A program made the translations under genes and the position numbers. From positions 1 through 12,532 of the forward strand of contig DYCW01000163.1 in assembly GCA_019417865.1 (NCBI GenBank): a DNA stretch of 12,532 nt, written 5' to 3'. Below the pieces are notes generated by a model. That model was not told the DNA's origin. It was given only the letters and a program-made list of their open reading frames with translations, and did not search any database. Below are positions 1-7,166 of the stretch, in pieces (position 1 is the first letter of the stretch; each line of letters begins with the position of its first letter). Origin of the DNA: Ruminococcus sp. Lineage in GTDB: Bacteria; Bacillota; Clostridia; Oscillospirales; Ruminococcaceae.

Positions 1-136
1 GCAGTATGGCTGCAAAGTTGACAAGAAGCGGATTTCGCTCAAGACGGATATTAAGAATTTTGGTACGTATGAGGCAGAAATTCGCCTGTATGCCGGTATT
101 CTTGCCAAAGTAACGGTAGAGGTCGGCGAGGCGTAA
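1..136 (+). CDS. rplI: Ribosomal protein L9, C-terminal end (partial)
   Basis: The frame starting at base 2 gives 44 residues and ends at the TAA at 134-136; the 5' part lies outside the window. The residues (QYGCKVDKKRI, then IKNFGTYEAEIRLYAGI, ending VTVEVGEA) follow the pattern of the L9 C-terminal domain: a basic K-K-R-I stretch, an 'I+x(L/F)G' turn, and an 'E(A/V)x(V/I)+L' strand before a final Val-rich strand. L9 binds 23S rRNA near the L1 stalk of the 50S subunit. The position just upstream of dnaB supports the call, because rplI-dnaB is a common order in Firmicutes. The fragment is short, so the identification rests on this pattern plus context. Confidence 0.82.
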   Translation, partial: QYGCKVDKKRISLKTDIKNFGTYEAEIRLYAGILAKVTVEVGEA

Positions 137-165
137 ACATACCATAAGAAGGTGCAGGATGACAT

Positions 166-184
166 GGGCGGACACAGTTCGCCC
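166..184 (+). terminator. Hairpin between rplI and dnaB (possible weak terminator)
   Basis: GGGCGGAC at 166-173 pairs with GTTCGCCC at 177-184 (8 bp, one G-U pair, loop ACA). The downstream stretch GTATCTTGTTT is only moderately T-rich, so termination would be partial at best. It may tune dnaB expression relative to the ribosomal-protein gene or simply be a processing site. The dnaB ribosome site AGGAG follows at 200-204. Confidence 0.35.
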
Positions 185-210
185 GTATCTTGTTTAATGA
201 GGAGTTTTAG

Positions 211-1557
211 ATGGCACAGGAATTGGGAAATGTAGAACAAATGGAGCTGCCCTATAGTTTAGAGGCAGAACAAACCATCCTTGGGGCAATTCTGATTGAT
301 GCCTCCGTGTTGTCCATTGTTTTGGAGAAGGTGAAACCAGACAGCTTTTTCAATGAGCAGCATCGGGCTTTGTTTCAGATTATGCTGCAAATGTTCACCT
401 CCGGTGAAAAGGCAGATATTATTACTGTTTTAAATGCCGCAATGACAGAACATATTTTCGATACCGCAGCGGAAGGACGTGCTTATCTGGGGGCACTGGT
501 CAATCTTGTACCATCTGTTGCAAATATTGAAAGCTACTGTAATATTGTTGCAGAAAAATATTATATCCGCAGCTTGGCATTTGTGGCACGCTCCATCTTG
601 CAGGACATCCAGACAGGGGAACAAGATGCACAAATGTTGATGGATGCTGCGGAGCAGCGTATTTTTGACATTCGGAAGGGGAAAGATACACAGGGGCTGG
701 TAAAGCTGGGCGATGCGATTTGTGAGGCATATGATCATATTGGAAAGATTGCCGGACCGGACAAGGAAAAGTATATCGGAGCCAGAACGGGTTTTAAATA
801 CCTAGATACCATTACGTCTGGTTTGAACAAATCTGACCTGATTTTGATTGCAGCCCGCCCGGGTATGGGAAAAACCTCCTTCGCTATGAACATTGCTGCC
901 AATGTGGCACGGCGGGGCGATCGGGAGGTGGCAGTTTTTTCACTCGAAATGTCCAAGGAGCAGTTGGCAACTCGTCTGCTTTCCACAGAGGCACTTGTGG
1001 ATTCCAATAAGCTGCGGAGCGGCTTTTTAACCAACGATGACTGGGTGCGACTTGCCACCAGTGCAGGCGTATTGAGCGGTTTGCCCATGTACATTGACGA
1101 TACTGCTGGTATCACCGCACAGCAGATCAAAGCAAAGTTGCGGCGGATGAAAAATGTGGGCTTAGTCGTGATCGATTATTTACAGCTGATGACTTCTACC
1201 CTGCGGACAGATAACCGTGTGTTGGTAATCTCAGAAATTACTCGCCAGCTAAAGATTATGGCAAAAGAATTGGATATTCCTGTTATTCTATTGTCACAGC
1301 TCTCCCGTGGTCCGGAGAGCCGAAATGACAAACGACCGATGCTGTCTGATCTGAGAGAATCCGGTTCCATTGAGCAGGATGCGGATATTGTACTATTTTT
1401 ATATCGAGATGCTTACTATAACAAGGAAAGTCCAACGCCGAACATTTCAGAATGTATTATTGCTAAAAACCGGCATGGTGAAACTGGTACTGTACAGATG
1501 ATATGGGACGGTCAGTTCACACGGTTTTCCAATATGGAGATGCAGCATGAGGCATAA
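211..1557 (+). CDS. dnaB: Replicative DNA helicase DnaB
   Basis: This is the hexameric ATP-driven 5'-3' helicase that unwinds DNA at the replication fork and binds primase (called DnaC in Bacillus subtilis). At 448 residues the protein has normal family length. Residues 1-105 form the N-terminal helical domain (starting LPYSLEAEQTILGAIL), followed by a linker helix to about 185. The RecA-like motor follows: Walker A ARPGMGKT at 215-222 with Lys221, Walker B VVIDYLQL at 319-326, LSQLSR at 361-366, the RESGSIEQDAD region at 382-392 that carries the arginine-finger element, and KNRHGETG at 419-426. There is no intein or insertion. The ATG start at 211 has AGGAG at 200-204. It lies 74 nt after rplI and overlaps tilS by 11 nt, so it is probably cotranscribed with both. 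Confidence 0.97.
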   Translation: MAQELGNVEQMELPYSLEAEQTILGAILIDASVLSIVLEKVKPDSFFNEQHRALFQIMLQMFTSGEKADIITVLNAAMTEHIFDTAAEGRAYLGALVNLVPSVANIESYCNIVAEKYYIRSLAFVARSILQDIQTGEQDAQMLMDAAEQRIFDIRKGKDTQGLVKLGDAICEAYDHIGKIAGPDKEKYIGARTGFKYLDTITSGLNKSDLILIAARPGMGKTSFAMNIAANVARRGDREVAVFSLEMSKEQLATRLLSTEALVDSNKLRSGFLTNDDWVRLATSAGVLSGLPMYIDDTAGITAQQIKAKLRRMKNVGLVVIDYLQLMTSTLRTDNRVLVISEITRQLKIMAKELDIPVILLSQLSRGPESRNDKRPMLSDLRESGSIEQDADIVLFLYRDAYYNKESPTPNISECIIAKNRHGETGTVQMIWDGQFTRFSNMEMQHEA

Positions 1558-2905
1558 ACGAACAGCAACGCTACCAGAGAAAGTACAATTGTTTTTGCAG
1601 CAGCATCACATGGTGCAGGCTGGTGATACAGTTTGCTGTGCTCTGTCTGGTGGTGCGGATAGTGTTTGCTTGCTGCGTTGTCTGCTGGAGTTAGCAAAAC
1701 CTTTGCAGCTGCAAATAACTGCTATTCATGTCAATCATCAGCTGCGGGGAGAGGAGAGTGAGCGGGATGCTGCATTCTGTGCAGCACTTTGTGAACGCTT
1801 GCAAGTGCCGTTGCAAATGGTACGCTGTGATGTGACGGCATATGCCAAACAGCAGCACTGTTCGATCGAAACGGCTGCACGGGACTGCCGTTATGCTGCT
1901 TTTGCATCCGCTGCGGCAACGCATGTTGCGACTGCACATACGGCATCTGATAACCTGGAAACCATGCTGCACCGTGTGATACGGGGCAGTGGACTGCGTG
2001 GGCTGGCAGGGATTCCGCCGATACGGGATCGGTATATTCGACCGCTCCTGACCATTACCAGAACAGAAGTAGAAGCGTTTTTGCAGACGCTGGGGCAGGA
2101 TTATGTGACAGACAGTACCAATGAAACGGATGCCTACACTCGAAACCGAATTCGACATGATTTGATTCCAAAGATGCAGCAGCTGAATCCATCATTGGAA
2201 CAGACTGCAATTGGAATGCTGCAAGCATTGCAGATAGAACAGGATTATATGGCAAAGCAAGCGGAAGTAGTATTGCAAGCCCACCGAACCACAGACCAGA
2301 CGCTTTCCGGTTTGCTGACAGAACATCCTGCTATGCAGCTGCGGTGTATCATGCAGCTTCTGGAACAGTTTGGGATTTCCTATGATGCGGCAAGGCTGTA
2401 TCGCTTGCAAATGCTGCTCTCTACAGGCGGTAATTATAATTTGACAGACCGCTATTATGCACATTGTCAGAATGGTTGTATTTCTATTATAGAGCATACA
2501 CAACCATCTCTGGAACCAGTGCCGCAGGTGCTGCAATGGGGACAAAATCAGCTGTTTTCTGGTTTTTTTGTCGAGGCAACACTCATCGAACTGGAAAAAA
2601 ATCGAAATCCTCTAATTGTTCATAAAAAGTTATCAAAAATGCTTTTGGATTATGATAAAATAAAAGGTGTTATTTTCTTGCGGGGTAGGCAGTACGGTGA
2701 CCGTGTGCAGTTTGCCGGTCATAGAACCGTTTCTTCTGTGAAAAAGCAGATTTCAAAACAGGTACCGCCGCAGAGAAGACAGACACTACATTTCCTCGCT
2801 GATGAGGAGGGCACTATCTTTGCGGAGTTTTTGGGTGTGGCAGCCCGTGTGCAACCGGATACAGAAACCAAGCGACTGCTACAGATCGTCATACGACAGG
2901 TTTGA
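1547..2905 (+). CDS. tilS: tRNA(Ile)-lysidine synthase TilS
   Basis: TilS attaches lysine to C34 of the CAU-anticodon tRNA-Ile using ATP, changing its reading from AUG to AUA and its charging from Met to Ile. It is normally essential. The 452-residue protein has the N-type ATP pyrophosphatase P-loop SGGADS at 34-39, HVNHQLRG at 61-68, and the motif AHTASDNLETM at 130-140 (family form usually HHxxDQxET; the first His is Ala here). RLIRGSG-like VIRGSGLRGLAGIPP follows at 144-158. The C-terminal part, starting near LRGRQYGDRVQ, fits the TilS C-terminal tRNA-binding domain. The ATG at 1547 lies inside dnaB and overlaps it by 11 nt, which suggests translational coupling. A GGAG at 1537-1540 could serve as a ribosome site. 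The terminal helix-rich middle segment shows no frame disruption. Confidence 0.94.
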   Translation: MRHKRTATLPEKVQLFLQQHHMVQAGDTVCCALSGGADSVCLLRCLLELAKPLQLQITAIHVNHQLRGEESERDAAFCAALCERLQVPLQMVRCDVTAYAKQQHCSIETAARDCRYAAFASAAATHVATAHTASDNLETMLHRVIRGSGLRGLAGIPPIRDRYIRPLLTITRTEVEAFLQTLGQDYVTDSTNETDAYTRNRIRHDLIPKMQQLNPSLEQTAIGMLQALQIEQDYMAKQAEVVLQAHRTTDQTLSGLLTEHPAMQLRCIMQLLEQFGISYDAARLYRLQMLLSTGGNYNLTDRYYAHCQNGCISIIEHTQPSLEPVPQVLQWGQNQLFSGFFVEATLIELEKNRNPLIVHKKLSKMLLDYDKIKGVIFLRGRQYGDRVQFAGHRTVSSVKKQISKQVPPQRRQTLHFLADEEGTIFAEFLGVAARVQPDTETKRLLQIVIRQV

Positions 2906-2954
2906 GGTAGCTGCAGAAAAAGTATATCCGTAATGCCTATTTCCGCATAATATC

Positions 2955-2978
2955 AAAAAAACGGCAGGATGCCCTGCC
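2955..2978 (-). terminator. Terminator-shaped hairpin facing against tilS-ftsH
   Basis: GGCAGG at 2963-2968 pairs perfectly with CCTGCC at 2973-2978 (loop ATGC). On the plus strand no T-run follows. On the minus strand the stem is followed, after one G, by seven T (the A-run 2955-2961). In form this is therefore an intrinsic terminator for minus-strand transcription, although no minus-strand gene is visible upstream of it. It could limit antisense RNA into tilS, or act as an mRNA hairpin in the ftsH leader. Confidence 0.4.
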
Positions 2979-2990
2979 TGAAAGAATGGA

Positions 2991-4907
2991 GTGAACAATT
3001 TGACGCCAAAAAAGAGTAAGGGAATTGGAGCATATTTGTTGGTTGTTGTGTTGCTGCTGCTGGGGGTATTTTTTATCACACAAAATGTCGGCGGAAGAGA
3101 AAATGATACACAATATTCCGAGATCATGAACTACTTTGACGACTATGATGTAAAAAAATATACATTGGATTTGGGCTCAGGCGAGTTGAAAATGACCCTG
3201 CAGGACGATCGCATCATTACCTATGAAGTGCCGTCTGTGCAAAGATTTTTGGAGGATGTAAAGGACTATCGGAAGGATTACAATGAAAAACATTCCAATG
3301 CACCGTTGCAAATGGACTACTATAAGGTGAAGGATTCGTCCTGGATTTGGACGCTGCTGCCGACAATTTTGCTGCTGATTATGGGCATTCTACTGTTTGT
3401 GTTTATGATGCGGCAGGCAAACGGCGGCGGAAAATACACTTCTTTTGGCAAGGCAAACATCAAGAATCAAGCGAATACCCGGAAGGCTACCTTTGCAGAT
3501 GTTGCTGGTGCGGATGAAGAAAAACATGAGCTGGAGGAAATTGTAGATTTTCTGAAAAATCCAAAGAAATACACGGAAATTGGTGCAAGAATTCCGAAAG
3601 GCGTTTTATTGCTGGGACCGCCCGGAACTGGTAAAACCCTGTTGGCAAGAGCAGTCGCAGGAGAGGCTGGTTGTCCATTTTTCTCTATTTCTGGTTCTGA
3701 TTTTGTTGAAATGTTTGTTGGTGTCGGTGCATCTCGTGTGCGGGATTTGTTTGAACAGGCAAAGAAAAATGCACCATCTATTATTTTTATTGATGAGATT
3801 GATGCAGTCGGACGGCACAGAGGTGCTGGTCTGGGCGGCGGTCACGATGAGCGGGAACAGACCCTGAACCAATTGCTGGTGGAAATGGACGGCTTTACCG
3901 GAAAAGACAACGTGATTGTTATTGCAGCAACCAACCGGAGAGACATTTTAGATCCAGCCTTGCTGCGTCCGGGACGGTTTGACCGGCAGATTGTGGTTGG
4001 CTATCCAGATGTAAAGGGAAGAGAAGCCATCTTACGGGTGCACACCAAAAAACGGCCGCTGGCACCAGATGTGGATTTGGCAACCATTGCAAAATCAACC
4101 GTTGGTTTTACTGGTGCAGATTTGGAAAATCTGGTCAATGAAGCTTCTCTGTTGGCTGCACGGCAGAATAAAAAAGCAATTACCATGCAGGAAATTCAGG
4201 AAGCAACCATTAAGGTGATTGTTGGACCGGAGAAGAAATCGCACAAGGTTTCTGAAAAGGAAAAGCGGCTGACGGCTTATCATGAAGCCGGTCACGCTGT
4301 GTGCACCTATTATTGTGACCATCAGGATAAAGTACACCAGGTTTCCATTATTCCGAGAGGTATGGCAGGCGGTTACACTATGTCCCTGCCGGAGCAGGAT
4401 AAGTCCTTTGTCAGCAAGCGGGAGATGGAAGAGAATATCGTCACCCTGCTGGGCGGACGGGTTGCAGAGCAGCTGGTACTGGATGATATTTCAACGGGTG
4501 CATCCAATGACTTGGAGCGTGCGACTGCAACTGCCAGAAAGATGGTAACACGGTATGGTTTCAGCGAAAAGATGGGGCCAGTGGTTTACGGCAATGACCA
4601 AAATGAAGTCTTCCTTGGAAAGGATCTGGGTTCCTCCAGAGATTATTCCGATCGGGTTGCCGGAGAAATTGATGATGAAGTACGCCGGATCATTGAAACG
4701 GCGTATCAGCAGGCAACGCTACTGTTGCAGGCACATATGGATCAGCTCCATCTGCTTTCAAAGTATTTAGTTCTGCATGAAAAAATTGAACGAGATGACT
4801 TTGAAAAGCTGATGCAAGGTAAAATGGATCCCTCTACATTTGTAGAGGAGCAGTCGGCAGAACAGCCATCTGAACCGGAAGCAAATCAACCGCCGGAACA
4901 GGCATAA
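2991..4907 (+). CDS. ftsH: ATP-dependent zinc metalloprotease FtsH
   Basis: FtsH is a membrane-anchored AAA+ protease that extracts and degrades misfolded membrane proteins and selected cytosolic regulators. From the GTG start the protein has 638 residues. It contains membrane segment 1 (about 12-30), an extracytoplasmic domain, membrane segment 2 (about 118-140), Walker A GPPGTGKT at 209-216, pore loop MFVGVG at 241-246, Walker B IIFIDEID at 264-271, and the arginine-rich second region of homology ending LRPGRFDRQ at 325-333. The zinc site is HEAGH at 431-435, with the probable third ligand Asp507 in TGASNDLER. The tail after about 610 is low-complexity E/Q/P. The start is uncertain: GGAGTG at 2988-2993 overlaps the GTG and is ideally spaced (6 nt) for an in-frame TTG at 3000, which would shorten the protein by 3 residues. 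It lies 85 nt after tilS with no hpt between. Confidence 0.97.
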   Translation: MNNLTPKKSKGIGAYLLVVVLLLLGVFFITQNVGGRENDTQYSEIMNYFDDYDVKKYTLDLGSGELKMTLQDDRIITYEVPSVQRFLEDVKDYRKDYNEKHSNAPLQMDYYKVKDSSWIWTLLPTILLLIMGILLFVFMMRQANGGGKYTSFGKANIKNQANTRKATFADVAGADEEKHELEEIVDFLKNPKKYTEIGARIPKGVLLLGPPGTGKTLLARAVAGEAGCPFFSISGSDFVEMFVGVGASRVRDLFEQAKKNAPSIIFIDEIDAVGRHRGAGLGGGHDEREQTLNQLLVEMDGFTGKDNVIVIAATNRRDILDPALLRPGRFDRQIVVGYPDVKGREAILRVHTKKRPLAPDVDLATIAKSTVGFTGADLENLVNEASLLAARQNKKAITMQEIQEATIKVIVGPEKKSHKVSEKEKRLTAYHEAGHAVCTYYCDHQDKVHQVSIIPRGMAGGYTMSLPEQDKSFVSKREMEENIVTLLGGRVAEQLVLDDISTGASNDLERATATARKMVTRYGFSEKMGPVVYGNDQNEVFLGKDLGSSRDYSDRVAGEIDDEVRRIIETAYQQATLLLQAHMDQLHLLSKYLVLHEKIERDDFEKLMQGKMDPSTFVEEQSAEQPSEPEANQPPEQA

Positions 4908-4928
4908 AAATTATACCATAAAAAGAAT

Positions 4929-4965
4929 GGGCTACTGTATTAAAAACTGTACAGTAGCCCGTTTT
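4929..4965 (+). terminator. Terminator after ftsH
   Basis: GGGCTACTGT at 4929-4938 pairs perfectly with ACAGTAGCCC at 4951-4960 (10 bp), followed by GTTTT. On the minus strand the same stem is followed by an ATTCTTTTTAT stretch, so it can also act as the terminator of the converging ydbS-ydbT operon, which ends 138 nt away at 5098. Confidence 0.88.
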
Positions 4966-5097
4966 GTAGTTGCATGATTATTTATTTTGCCCAACAATTT
5001 TATTCGCTGAACGGCAACAGGTGAATAGCAAAGCGTTTTCGCTGGCGGAGGGCAAGGACATTTCATGGATATAAATTTTCATTAAGATCAAGTTAGT

Positions 5098-6561
5098 TTA
5101 TGCTGCTTTTTTCTCCAACTCTGCCCGAATCTGTTGCCAAGCGTGTTCTGATACACCTGTGAGCTTATGCCGATGCACATGCTTTCCCTGTAAGTAGAAG
5201 AACACATTGCAAAGACCGCATCGTTTGCCAGTTCTGGTGCGGGTGATCTGTACACATACCACATTGGAAATGGGTGCAATGATGGTGTGAAAAATAAATC
5301 CGCTGCTATAGTGCAGGTAAAGCCTGTCATTTTCGATCCACATGCGAGTGCGAATTGCTGAGACACAACGAATTAACAGAAACCAGCCGCATGGCAGGAG
5401 CAGCATCCAGCCAAAAAAGGAGAAACGCATATAAATCAGCGGAAAGAAATGTTTTGTCAGTATCATTGCAGTAAGAACCATTCCCGTCAGTAAAAGCGGC
5501 TGCCAGATGAATAGCCAGATACGAAACAGGCTGAATGTTTGTTTCGGTTTCTTTTTTCCGATGATATCCGGCTGGTGTTTCAGAAGTGGCTGTAGAAAAT
5601 GTGTTGCATGAGATTTTTGCAGCAATGGCATTAAGACTGGCAATTCGTTTTTTTGATTGCCATAGCCAGGGCAGCTGATGTGTACAGACATCAGACGCAG
5701 CAGTTTCATCATAAGATTTTGACGAATATCAATGTAGTTTACTGCTCCACGCCGCAGCCGATAACGATAGGGAGAAATTAGCCCACGATGTATGGAAAAT
5801 GCTTTTTGGTCAGCAAAAAAACGAAAACGGCTGTATCGCAGCAGGTTGCCAATAAAGGAAATCATCCATGCTGCCAAAATCAAAATGGACACTGTGATGG
5901 CTAGCCTGGGGATGCCCTTAAAGTAGGCAGCTGCTTGATCGGTTAGTGTCATTAGCAACTGTTCTGCTTGCAGTTCTTCCAGCAAGTCTCGTGTAATTCT
6001 ACCGCCCTGAAAGAAGATAGCAGCAATATAGATTGCACCAGATAAGCTGCTGGAGAAGAGAAACGAGAATAGCAGCAGGCGGGCAATATGCGGTCGGTGC
6101 TGTTTTACCTCCGGAGCGGAACGCATCAGAGGAATCACTTGACGGATCGCTGTGAGGTCTGCACGATACAGGAGCAACTGCATATCCGCACCAGCAATGT
6201 CCTCGGCACCAGTGTGAATCCAAAGTCGTACAGCACCGAATGGCCGCAGATAAAAGGCATGTTCCTCTGTTACAGAAGTGATGCTACAGCAGGGGATTTC
6301 TGTCTCTCGTTTTAAGAAAATGCCGCTTTGTCTGCGGATGACTTCTGTATTATAGGTAAATCCGCAGTAAAACCAGCGGATTGCACCATAGGTGAGAATC
6401 AACAGGCAAATCAGCAGATCAAACCACGCTCCATGCAGCCATGCAGCAGCTTCTTTTGCAGAGAACGGAAAAAAATGTGCGGAACGCAGCAACGGAAAAA
6501 TCAAAAGCCAGAGATTTTTCGCAGTATAACGAAAGATTTTAATTGGATGTTCATGGAGCAT
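5098..6561 (-). CDS. ydbT: YdbT-like membrane protein with three bacterial PH domains
   Basis: The protein has 487 residues, close to the size I recall for B. subtilis YdbT. Hydrophobic segments lie near 45-62, 160-183, 217-240, 348-368 and 375-398. Between and after them are three soluble segments of bPH_2 (DUF304) type. The first (about 68-140) starts FTYNTEVIRRQSGIF, the second (about 245-315) includes FRFFADQKAFSIHRGLI, and the third (about 406-480) starts MWIENDRLYLHYSSGF. Each shows the 'x-I/L-x-R/H-x-G-I/L-I/F' opening strand pair of this domain. The frame is open 21 codons further upstream. The ATG at 6561 is preferred because CCTCCT at 6568-6573 (AGGAGG on this strand) lies 6 nt before it. 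It overlaps the upstream gene by 11 nt. In B. subtilis, YdbS/YdbT belong to the SigW regulon and contribute to bacteriocin resistance; a similar envelope-defence role here is inference. Confidence 0.88.
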   Translation of the reverse strand: MLHEHPIKIFRYTAKNLWLLIFPLLRSAHFFPFSAKEAAAWLHGAWFDLLICLLILTYGAIRWFYCGFTYNTEVIRRQSGIFLKRETEIPCCSITSVTEEHAFYLRPFGAVRLWIHTGAEDIAGADMQLLLYRADLTAIRQVIPLMRSAPEVKQHRPHIARLLLFSFLFSSSLSGAIYIAAIFFQGGRITRDLLEELQAEQLLMTLTDQAAAYFKGIPRLAITVSILILAAWMISFIGNLLRYSRFRFFADQKAFSIHRGLISPYRYRLRRGAVNYIDIRQNLMMKLLRLMSVHISCPGYGNQKNELPVLMPLLQKSHATHFLQPLLKHQPDIIGKKKPKQTFSLFRIWLFIWQPLLLTGMVLTAMILTKHFFPLIYMRFSFFGWMLLLPCGWFLLIRCVSAIRTRMWIENDRLYLHYSSGFIFHTIIAPISNVVCVQITRTRTGKRCGLCNVFFYLQGKHVHRHKLTGVSEHAWQQIRAELEKKAA

Positions 6562-7030
6562 GCGTTTCCTCCTGTGTAACGGGATAAAATAGATCAGCAA
6601 ACCGAATACAGAGTTCTGCGGCATCCTTTTTTTTCAGAAAGAGAAGCAGCATGGTGCCGCCGTATGCGTGCAACGGCAAAAAGATCATGCCAGTGTATTG
6701 ACAGAATGGTGTCTGAATAATGGTACTGCATTGCAGTGCACGAAGTCGCATCCGTTTTTCCCGATGAATGAAAATACCTGTCACAGAAATAATATCTTGT
6801 TCTGTAATGGTATAGCTGGTATTGCGAAACCAAAGCGGCAGCAGAATAAAAATACAAATGAGTGCTGCCAGCAGGAGAAGGAGACAGATGCCATTGACAA
6901 TGTGAGCCGGCACAATCATTAACACATAGCGGATGGCGGCAATCAAAATCAGTGCCAGTGGCAGACAGATGAGTTGTAGTAGATATTTTGCATGAGGGTC
7001 AGGGCGGTATATTTTTTTTGTGTGCGTCAT
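6551..7030 (-). CDS. ydbS: YdbS-like bacterial PH-domain membrane protein
   Basis: The protein has 159 residues, matching the length I recall for B. subtilis YdbS. Two closely spaced membrane segments (about 14-35 and 40-66) are followed by one bPH_2 domain (about 70-150) with the typical opening SYTITEQDIISVTGIFIHR and a later 'MRLRALQCSTIIQTPF' strand. The domain is likely cytoplasmic and the function is unknown. The frame remains open 10 codons upstream. The ATG at 7030 is chosen because GGGAGG (plus-strand 7036-7041) sits 5 nt before it. It is the first gene of a two-gene operon with the YdbT-like gene, which overlaps its 3' end. A matching promoter is visible at 7087-7114. Confidence 0.87.
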   Translation of the reverse strand: MTHTKKIYRPDPHAKYLLQLICLPLALILIAAIRYVLMIVPAHIVNGICLLLLLAALICIFILLPLWFRNTSYTITEQDIISVTGIFIHREKRMRLRALQCSTIIQTPFCQYTGMIFLPLHAYGGTMLLLFLKKKDAAELCIRFADLFYPVTQEETHAP

Positions 7031-7077
7031 GATAGCCTCCCATTTATTGAAATAAAGCATAGAAAATGGAACAAATG

Positions 7078-7083
7078 TATAAT
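7078..7083 (+). promoter_or_regulatory. Candidate -10 box for the AGCS symporter gene
   Basis: TATAAT at 7078-7083 on the plus strand is a perfect -10 hexamer, but I see no good -35 at 16-18 nt, so it is a weak call. It would give a leader of about 75 nt. That leader contains a short inverted repeat GACAG-GA-CTGTC at 7127-7138, ahead of the GGAGGA ribosome site at 7155-7160. Confidence 0.35.
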
Positions 7084-7086
7084 ATT

Positions 7087-7114
7087 ATTATAACCATTTT
7101 AGCGATGTCGTCAA
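7087..7114 (-). promoter_or_regulatory. Sigma-A-type promoter of the ydbS-ydbT operon
   Basis: On the minus strand, TTGACG (7109-7114) is followed after 16 nt by a perfect TATAAT (7087-7092). The predicted RNA starts near 7080, about 50 nt before the ydbS ATG. It resembles a housekeeping promoter rather than the TGAAAC/CGTA form of SigW promoters. Confidence 0.7.
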
Positions 7115-7166
7115 GCACTTGTTTATGACAGGACTGTCGATTTTATGAAAATATGGAGGAAATGCA

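Noticed and set aside
735..1130. Minus-strand 131-codon open frame inside dnaB
   Set aside because: It is antisense to the conserved helicase motor with no ribosome site or promoter. It is a codon-usage shadow, as are the similar antisense frames in tilS, ftsH and the symporter gene.
5032..5043. Small hairpin AGCG-TTTT-CGCT after ydbT as a terminator
   Set aside because: The stem is only 4 bp with no T-run. The hairpin at 4929-4960 is a far better shared terminator.
4932..5066. Minus-strand 44-codon frame (starts MKCPCPPPAK) between ydbT and the ftsH terminator
   Set aside because: It has no ribosome site and runs into the terminator stem, and the composition is not protein-like.
6562..6624. 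Longer N-terminus for the YdbT-like protein (extra 21 residues starting MPQNS)
   Set aside because: A perfect AGGAGG 6 nt before the ATG at 6561 and the 11-nt overlap with the upstream gene favour the shorter form. The longer start has no ribosome site.
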